DNA from: Pectinophora gossypiella | Lineage: Eukaryota > Arthropoda > Insecta > Lepidoptera > Gelechiidae | Length of the DNA stretch: 64,000 nucleotides | Reading direction: 5' to 3' | Assembly: GCF_024362695.1 (NCBI RefSeq) | Contig: NC_065408.1 | Span: forward strand, 16,985,518 to 17,049,517 | Shown: one piece after another, positions 56,520 through 64,000 of the stretch | Position numbering within the stretch: position 1 is the stretch's first letter | Layout: every line of letters starts with the position of its first letter | Program-made: the position numbers and the translations under genes | The notes under the pieces: generated by a model | What the model was told of the DNA's origin: nothing | What the model saw: only the letters and a program-made list of their open reading frames with translations | Databases searched by the model: none

Positions 56520-56670
56520 AAGAGTTGAAGAAAAGAGAACCAAGACACTTCCTCTCTTCCCTTTAACGTTGCTGTGCCCTACAGGGTCCATGTTGTAGTT
56601 TTTATGCCTATGAAACAACCCATTTTACTACATGGAATGCAATAAATAATTGAGAATTGAGAATTAAATA
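56520..56670 (+). mobile_element. LINE 3' tail with gaatt repeats
   Basis: tgtgccctacagggtccatg, then atggaatgcaataaataatt and gagaattgagaatta. 5'-truncated. Confidence 0.5.
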
Positions 56671-57059
56671 CAAAGAAGAAAATGTTTTTCGTTAGTTTTA
56701 AATCTGTCTTTTTGTAGTAATCAGAATGTCATAATTTATCTTGAACTTGGTACACGACTCGATTGGGATATACCTAGTCGTGAGCTTGTGTGGTTGTTTG
56801 CCCTGAGCGTTTTCTTAGCTTGCAGTGTCTTGAACCTTCAGTCCGTCGACGACTGAAACAGGAAATTAACTTTGGCCCTCTCGCGTGACAAGTTTATTAA
56901 GAATACTTTTGTTGTTCATCCTTTTTTATTTCTCCTTTTTTTTTCCTTTCTTCTTTAATTTCCTTGTTTGTGGCACTTCTCAAGTGATATTTCATAATCT
57001 GCTTTTGATGTCCAAAATGTTGTTTATGAGTTGCAAATTCTGAGAACTTTTTGTTCTAC

Positions 57060-57155
57060 ACTTTTGCGACGGATTTCACTTGATATCAACTCAGAATTAT
57101 GGCCTGAATCATACCTCATATTTTTCATTACAATGTCACTCACAATGTATAAAAT
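57060..57155. mobile_element. Fold-back family F, single arm
   Basis: cacttgatatcaactcagaa, ggcctgaatcatacctc and ttacaatgtcactcac. Confidence 0.65.
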
Positions 57156-57869
57156 GATTCTTCATTTGTGTCAGGATTTTACGACGTGAGCGGGTAAACA
57201 AGCAACTGAACGGGTCGTAATGATTTTGATTCGCTCCCAGTCAACATACAAAGAACTTATCACATAACTTTGTATTAAGTTTTTTGTAAGTACCTACAAA
57301 AAATTCAAAAGCCCATCTCAGACACGTAGTTATTTACAATACTGCACAGTTGCCTTTCAAAGGGGTTTAACGGCCGTAAACGTTTTGAAAACCTATATTT
57401 TGTGTGTCATAAAAGTGTTCAAGTGTTCCTGCGATTCCATACATTGTCATACTGACATCCACTTCTGAATATTGCACTGTTGAAGCTTCACGGCGAATAT
57501 CTGTAATTTTTAGGAAGATTACAACGCAGATAGGACGTTAGGTATAAAAGTTGGTCATGTTTCGTCCGCGTGAAAGAATGAATACGTTAGTAATAGTAAT
57601 AATTGATTTCGGAAAACTAGAAAATGATTGAATTGTTTGCTATAGTTAAGTGCAATCACTTACGCAGGCAGGCGGCCCAAAGTAAAAAAAATATTTTTCA
57701 ATAGAGTGTCCGCGGTGTGTTTATACATTATTATATTCAAAAACATACATCAGAAAGACACAACATTCATCACATAATCGAAAACCCAATATAAAATAGA
57801 TGTGTTTTCTGTATATTACAGAATAGTATATTGGGTTCAATTACGCCGGCCAAGGAGAGTACTAGCACA

Positions 57870-58125
57870 CAATTTAACATTACATTACGCCATTATCCCC
57901 AAAGGGGTAGATAGAGCTGTATAATACACCCAATTTTCGCCAGCTATGTTTGAGTCCTAATAGGGACGGGTCTATTGCCATTAACCGGGCGCGAATCCTG
58001 CAAACCACGTGTTAATAATTCTCTAGTAGAGTCGATTTCAGTGGTTTAGAGACTGACCCAGGAATCGAACCCGTGACACTACGTTGCAAGTCACGCGTTT
58101 TCCGCACAAGGCTATCACAGATTCA
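57870..58125 (-). mobile_element. SINE family 5
   Basis: On the minus strand: tRNA-like head ctgtgatagccttgtgcgga with B box ggttcgattcc (58060-58075), then cactgaaatcgactctac, atggcaatagacccgtccct and ctacccctttggggataatg. Confidence 0.75.
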
Positions 58126-58346
58126 TGAAAGAGTGCTGTCTAAGGCAAATTATAATTTATATACTTACTAGAACTTTTTCGATTTTACGAGACTTATTTA
58201 AGTGTTAAAAAAAAAATCTATCGCGGTAAAAAAAAACAAAACAAGATGGCCGCCATACAAAGCTTCGAACTAATACAGGACACGCGAGCAGCTTGCTGCG
58301 AGCGAACCACGCGACATCTAGTCTAAAATATAAGCTACTTACACAA

Positions 58347-58723
58347 AGGCCCCGATTCCTGCAGACACCTCCTAATTTTACTGTAAGTTATACCTGTCAT
58401 TTTCTGATCCGCCGAAAAGGAAAGGGACGGATGATTAACAGCTCTTAATTTTAGGAAGAATGAGTAAATGAATCAACAACCCGGGCGAATCAAAAAGGTG
58501 TCTCGCTGGTATGCAAACCGTTTGACGTGTGCTGTCGACTTAACTCTGTCGGGTTATTAGCCAATGTAAAATTTTTAGACGATTCTTTTTATGTCCTTAA
58601 AATTGACGTGCGTTCCATAAATTTTATGCTTGTCGATTACCCGTCCCTTTCCTTTTCGGCGGATAAGAAAATGACAGATATAACTTAAAATAAAATTAGA
58701 TGGTATTTACAGGAATTAGCACT
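58347..58723 (-). mobile_element. Fold-back element family K, copy 3
   Basis: Begins ggccccgattcctgcagaca and ends tggtatttacaggaattagc. Interior gtgctgtcgacttaactctg is the inverse of the 36114 copy. Longest K copy. Confidence 0.85.
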
Positions 58724-59084
58724 ATTATTAAACTGCTCTGTTCTTGATCTTCCAAAACCAGAAAGAGCACGATACGAAGTAAAATATTCGCTTTTACCTA
58801 GTGCAAAACCATTTCAATATCTTAAAATAATCTATGACAAGTCGTCGGTAAAATTTCCCGGAGTGTCAGACTTCCGTAACATAAATCAGTTTAACGTCTC
58901 TCTCGCAGTACGAGGAACCAGTGGGCATTGAAGTTTTCATAGTCATCATCAGCTACCATCACACAAACTCATTTTATAATAATTATAATAAGTTAGTTTC
59001 TAACTAGTCAAATCACTTTTTTTATACCAAACGTTAAAACACACAATTACGATCGGACTTGTATAAAAAACACACTTTTTATAT

Positions 59085-59330
59085 CGTGTGGGTTGTGAGG
59101 TGGATTACCAACCTCATCAAACCTGGCGTCAGGTTTATTATTGAGCCACCAAAGGCCCCTGATATGGCTCACGTAACGACTACTTACTTACATCAGCAAG
59201 TAATAACTGGGACCAACGGTTTCACGTAGTGGTAGGTAACACGGGTCATCTTACTTTCGGACAATCAGGTGATCAGCCTGTAATGTCCTAATCAAACTAG
59301 GGATCACAAAGTAATTTTTGTGTAAAAGCA
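59085..59330 (-). mobile_element. Family 1 SINE, head truncated
   Basis: tcgtgtgggttgtgaggtgg, cccctgatatggctcacgta, tactttcggacaatcaggtg and tcacaaagtaatttttgtg; the tRNA head is lost. Confidence 0.8.
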
Positions 59331-59379
59331 CACTGTGACGACATAAAAACGTGATAAAATGACAGACTTATTATTATAA

Positions 59380-59410
59380 TTCACACACACAAACACACAC
59401 ACACACACAT
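59380..59410. repeat. (ac)n microsatellite
   Basis: acacacacaaacacacacac and a short continuation. Confidence 0.8.
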
Positions 59411-59629
59411 CTTATCTCATAAGTATTTATCTTTATTTTAACGTTGATTATTTTTGTTAAAAGAAATGAATAGATATATGTACTATCAAAGTTGTAATAC
59501 CGATTAGGAAGAGCGGGGCTTCCTGACACAGGTCTTTAAATGAGGCTTACTTGGAAGTCCCAATAACGAGGTTATATATTGATGTATATTTAAAGTAAAT
59601 AAACTATTTTGATTTGATTAGATAATTCA

Positions 59630-59775
59630 AGCACATATTAACGGGTTCTTACCGCGTTTAAATGGGGATTATGAGACTCCCGATATTCGCTTACTCGTAT
59701 CCCCATTTAAGCGGTAAGAACCCGTTATTATGTGCTTTAATTATGATAATAACCGCGTAAACTTAGAACAATGTA
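59630..59775 (+). repeat. Palindromic element P, copy 3
   Basis: Stem attaacgggttcttaccgcg and inverse at 59705-59740. Loop gattatgagactcccgatat. Right arm taattatgataataaccgcg, the inverse of the left arm of copy 1. Confidence 0.82.
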
Positions 59776-60235
59776 TAGACTTATTATTGTTCACAAATAA
59801 GTATAATAGAAAATGTTTTTCGTCAGTTTTAGATCTGTCTTTATTTATATTGGCTAGGATAATACCCAATTTAGGACGAACTATCTGAAGTTGGTATGTG
59901 GAGAAGAAACTATTCTGGGATTTTATAAAATTAGAGATACTTGGTCATTGTGAGCCGAATTTAGTGGTTTAGAGTTCGAACTGAGATTTTTACATTCAAA
60001 TTATTCCCGAAAACAGAAAAACCGACTACTGGTTGAGCGTCTATTACAAAACTTTCCTACTGCATTTCACACGAAATTAGCATTCTTTTACAGAATTAGT
60101 TTCGTTAAACATGCATTCACGATGTTTGAATCACGCAAGAACGTATTTTAGTACTTAAATAATTAGCAATTGTTCCCGCTCAATAATTTTGATTACTTAA
60201 TGATGCTAAGTTTATTCCTATTAGTTGCTGTTAAG

Positions 60236-60325
60236 GCCCGCCTCGACCGCTCTGCCGACGCTCTCCTCTCGCTCCAATCCCGCAGGGAAGAGTCGCTGCC
60301 GCAGCTTCTTACGCCGATGACACAG
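60236..60325 (+). CDS. Candidate 90-nt exon
   Basis: GC-rich island with donor cag|gtgttt and a weak acceptor (gttgctgttaag). In phase 0, as left by the 53000 candidate, it reads ARLDRSADALLSLQ then EESLPQLLTPMTQ, helical and exon-like. A second frame is also open, so support is weak. It may instead be part of a GC-rich mobile element. Confidence 0.25.
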
Positions 60326-61409
60326 GTGTTTTTGGGATCTTCATGAAGTAAAACCGCCAGTAACAACTTCACATATTTATAATGAATTATTAAGAAAGAT
60401 ATATTACAAAATGAATATAAATGTCGTCATTTTGACGTTAGGACGACGCGCCCGTTACGCGCGTGCGTTGTTGCGGTCCAATCCCGAATATGGCGGCGCT
60501 GGAGTCTTCCTCGCCTCCCGCTGCCCCCTTGTAGTGACGTTCCACGTCCCACAAGTGACATATGTCACAATCATTAACAGTTGCAATTGTAAGAAACTGT
60601 TGCATTCAGGGCTGTGTTAAACTATGCTGAGGCCTTGGGTACACAAGAATTTGGGGCCCTTTTGACAATGTGTCTGTGTGTGTGATTTTTGACGTGTCTT
60701 TAATTTTTTTGTTACGACTTTCAGGTGAAATCAGACTAAGGACAGTCACAAAGAGTATGTTTTGATTTGACGTGATTGTTAATCAGTAAAGCCCAAAACG
60801 TCGTTCAATGAATCCATAACATAAAATATAAACAGCCTATATACGTCCCACAGCTGGGCACAGCCCTCTCCTCATTCAACCGGAGAATTCATCTTTCTTT
60901 TTCAGACAATCATGTGTCAATGAATCCGTAAGCCACTAAACTTACCCTTCGATTTTGAAACACAAATGACTTACCGCAAGACTATGATTAAAAATTTTCC
61001 ACCATCAGCCAAGTTACCATTTCATGGTTTCCGTAATAACAGGGTAGGACCCTTCTGCGAATCAGATGGATATGAAAAGTTTATTTCACAACCCATAATT
61101 TTGCCCCGTTTTCTTTGTCGATTCTGATTATTCCACCTCTTGGGGTTGTTTTGGAACCGAGCTATGTTCAAATGATTTGTGATTATAAAATCCTTCAAAA
61201 AAAAATCACTTTCCTTTTGATATCGGAGCAAATGAAATTCCTAGTCTCTGCTTACCCGGTAGCGGTAGGCAGAAACCATTCTGCTTCTCATCAGTCTTCA
61301 TAAACCTTATTAATAATTTAGATTAAGTTCTCTTAGGGGCCTCTGCGTAATGATTTCGTCCCCACACAAGCCCGGAATATGGAAACGACATACAAATAAG
61401 AATTAATAT

Positions 61410-61570
61410 ATTTTATTTATCAATCAATCAATAATACTTTGTTGCACAACGACATATGCAAAGGACATAAACATACAAATAAAAACATAAGCACAATAGG
61501 CGGCCTTATTGCTAACAGCAATTTCTGCCAGGCAACCTTAGGGCAACCTTATTTATCACACAGGACATAC
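61410..61570 (-). repeat. LINE tail fragment
   Basis: (atca)n then aatactttgttgcacaacga and gcaatttctgccaggcaacc. Complement of a LINE 3' UTR end. Confidence 0.45.
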
Positions 61571-61684
61571 AGATAGTGAAGTGGGTTTCACTTCTTATTT
61601 GCTAGGGACAAGTCTGATTGTATTGTTTTTTATATTTCTTATAATCAGAAACATCTTAAGTGGGGTAAATAACATACATACAAA

Positions 61685-61890
61685 AACTCACGCCCGTAAT
61701 CCCTAATGGGGTGGGCAGAGCCACAAGTAATCAAAGACAACTTGCAGCCACTGTTGATACGATGTGGGGTAAATAAATATTTCGATATTTAAAAAAAAAT
61801 GAATGACTCAAGTCCGAGTATAGATAGGGACAACATACATAAACTCACGCCTATTTCCCACCCGGGTAAGCAGAGACTATAGGATTCCAT
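61685..61890. repeat. Fragments of repeats J and L
   Basis: cgtaatccctaatggggtgg and gccactgttgatacgatg (J), and cacgcctatttcccacccgg (L), side by side. Confidence 0.45.
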
Positions 61891-62429
61891 TTCCATTATA
61901 TTTTTTTTGTTTAGGGACAACCCTGGCAAATAAGAAGTTAGGAAGCTGCTGCTGTATTGAATCCGCTAAGAAACAAGCAGAAAATGTTTTCATGTATGTT
62001 CACCGGTTTCAAGTAACCCTCAATAATGAACTCCATTTCCAAAACCTTTAGTAGGGAGACAGCTTGCCAACACAATAACCAATTTCGAACCCATACAAGT
62101 TCATCACCAAATCAGCGACACCCTACGCTCACAATACGTCAGCTACTCCAGTTGGTACGAAATTAAAATACCCCGTATTTACCTTTGACTCAGCAGTGGG
62201 GTAAATTGGTAAATTACCCGCACTCCCGCTGTTTACCGTGCTCCCCTTGCACTTTACAGTGGGTATTGATTTGACGTCATTATAGTTTCATCACGATTGG
62301 GTACTTTTACAATGCGGGATTTTGTGACCGTTTTCGATTTTGCCTGTAAGTACCTTATTTAGTTTTTTTATATTTCCTCAAAGGTGCACGTCCGCATGGC
62401 CCGTTCCTTCCGGCATGATGTTTTTAATA

Positions 62430-62490
62430 TATACCAGGATCCCAGATCAGAGCCCTCAGCACTCCACATATGTCCAGCAAATTGTAAAGA
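62430..62490 (-). repeat. Degenerate repeat A fragment
   Basis: agagccctcagcactccaca and tgtccagcaaattg resemble the gagccttcagcgctcc block. The open frame over it is not a gene. Confidence 0.35.
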
Positions 62491-62924
62491 AATTACGGAT
62501 ACTTTAAAAAACCACTCTAATCTGGCGAGCATGCATGAAAACTTAGATGAGAGAGGAAGAAATGAAAGTGCTGTGTCAGGATCGTAGAATTCAGCGGAAT
62601 CTACTCATCTCAACGGGAAAAAGGCGTGATATTATAATATTATGTATGTATTTCTTTGCATACAGTAAGAAAACCAAGAACTCCTGGTTAAAGAATCAAA
62701 GCTGTAACTTCTGCAAGTAATCCGAACAGACAGACAAAGCAAACCAACGAAAATTATATGCTGGAATATTATTACTCCAAGGGCAATAACTCAACAAAGA
62801 TCAGATATCTACGTTGAAAGTTATCCAGACCCTTCTTCCAGAATGGCGTCTCCAATTATCATGCCAAACACAACATAATGCCCCTTGTCACCATAGTTGT
62901 ACTTACTATAGTAATAACTGGTAA

Positions 62925-63165
62925 CCAGTCACGGTTGAGGCTCTCCTCATTTGTCCGGCCAAGTAGTTAATGCCACCTGCGGCACATTTACAATTAGTCA
63001 CGTCTAAAAAAGGTCGAGGCTCACTATTTCCATGAGTCGTTGAGTTAGCACCATCAATTGCCGTAGCCAGACTAATGGACAGCGCAGATTTGCTCTCATC
63101 TGGTACAAATATTAAGACACAACAGGCCCGAGGGTGCCCAGATAAGTGTGAACTTCTATTTGGGG
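62925..63165. repeat. Two repeat A fragments, inverted
   Basis: 62930-63010: cctcatttgtccggccaagt and caattagtcacgtc (minus). 63090-63150: tctggtacaaatattaagac and ggcccgagggtgccc (plus). They face opposite ways. Confidence 0.65.
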
Positions 63166-64000
63166 CATGTCTGACAGCATGTAATGGACACAATGTTGCT
63201 GTAAACCTGTACGCGACCGGATTTGACCCTCAACTCTGGTACTGTCTTCATAATCAGTTTAAAAATCGAACATTCCGCATTATTTTGCTTGTACAGGTTT
63301 TCTTGGAACGGGCGCCAACGCACCTGCTAAATACATTGTTATGAACCTCGAACTACCAATATTTTTTTTTAATTTGAATTTTGATCATAATTGCACTCTT
63401 TCGGCCAGTTTCACAAAACCCTAAGAAAGTACATTTTATTACAACAAATCCTTTTTTTTAATATCTAGGCTGAAGTTTATATTTTATAATATCGAAGCGA
63501 AGGCCTTTGTTTACGGAATATACGGAGCAAAAATAAACAAAACGTTATTCAATCTACCCTCCTGTTGTAAGCAATCACTTTGTAGGGAGGCGATGGATTG
63601 TTGGGCCAGAGCACTAGCGGGAAACTGAAGGCATTATTTTAAATCATCTGATTTTTCAATTGTTGAAACAAGATTTTGAGTAGTCTTATTAACTAATATC
63701 TCTTTTACGAATTTTTTTCTAGTTTCTATTTTTTGTCAATTTCTTATGAAAGTCTTATAAGTATTGTGGGTTCAGAGTGATCTTTTATATTGCTTGCTCA
63801 AGGACTGATTAGGTAAGCCTATTACAATAGTTACATTTCAAAAGATATAAGTACGAACTGCATGGCAACCTTTATCTACAAATTGAGAGTACCTTGCTCA
63901 ACGCTACTCAAGCCATTTTTAGACTATCTGACTTGGTATGGGAAATTACCTTGCAATAGCGAAACAGCCCACGTGACGAGTTGAAGGCCCGTCCTCCTGT
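63166..64000. other. Gene-free end of window
   Basis: AT-rich with no recognised gene or repeat. Confidence 0.4.

Noticed and set aside
62281..62346. Possible small exon ending tttgcct|gtaagt
   Set aside because: One frame is open but the acceptor is poor, the phase does not continue the UNC5 candidates convincingly, and composition is not exon-like.
62384..62587. 67-residue frame starting MHVRMARSFRHD
   Set aside because: Overlaps a degenerate repeat A fragment; no splice signals or motifs.

Overview
The window is a piece of a lepidopteran (moth or butterfly) nuclear genome. It is AT-rich, has short exons in long introns with GT-AG junctions, and is crowded with tRNA-derived SINEs, fold-back MITEs, Helitron-like elements and LINE tails of types familiar from Lepidoptera. 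There are no operons, CRISPR arrays, rRNA genes or free-standing tRNA genes; every tRNA-like sequence I found sits in a SINE.

Left part, about 2.3-17.1 kb, + strand: the 3' half of a netrin receptor of the UNC5 family. Nine phase-consistent exons encode an Ig domain, a second Ig domain split over two exons, two thrombospondin type 1 repeats on separate exons, a transmembrane helix and a short cytoplasmic tail. The signal peptide and first exons lie upstream of the window. The ninth exon reads to a stop at 16172-16174 before any ZU5, UPA or death domain, and is followed by UTR-like sequence with AATAAA signals. The same exon holds an internal GTGAGT donor. Phase-compatible candidate exons at 18115-18183, 53000-53034 and (weaker) 60236-60325 suggest a longer form that continues downstream.

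Middle part, 20.97-29.06 kb, + strand: a complete 12-exon gene for a secreted member of the animal haem-peroxidase superfamily (633 residues). The fold markers are clear, but the distal Gln, Asp and His, the catalytic Arg and the RDHG hallmark are replaced, so it is probably a pseudo-peroxidase. If the long UNC5 form is real, this gene is nested in an UNC5 intron.

Right part, 29-64 kb: no conserved gene apart from those small candidate exons. It is a graveyard of mobile elements: a 5'-truncated Jockey-like LINE with its 3' UTR, a LINE tail with 99-bp tandem repeats, several fold-back MITE families, Helitron-like copies, at least four SINE families (one with a 5S rRNA-like segment) and a roughly 300-bp dispersed family with about 13 copies. 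Several insertions are nested, abutting or paired head to head.

All calls come from reading the sequence. Gene identities rest on recognised motifs and exon phase, repeat families on matches between copies inside this window and general knowledge of lepidopteran repeats. Repeat boundaries are approximate unless a target-site duplication is given.
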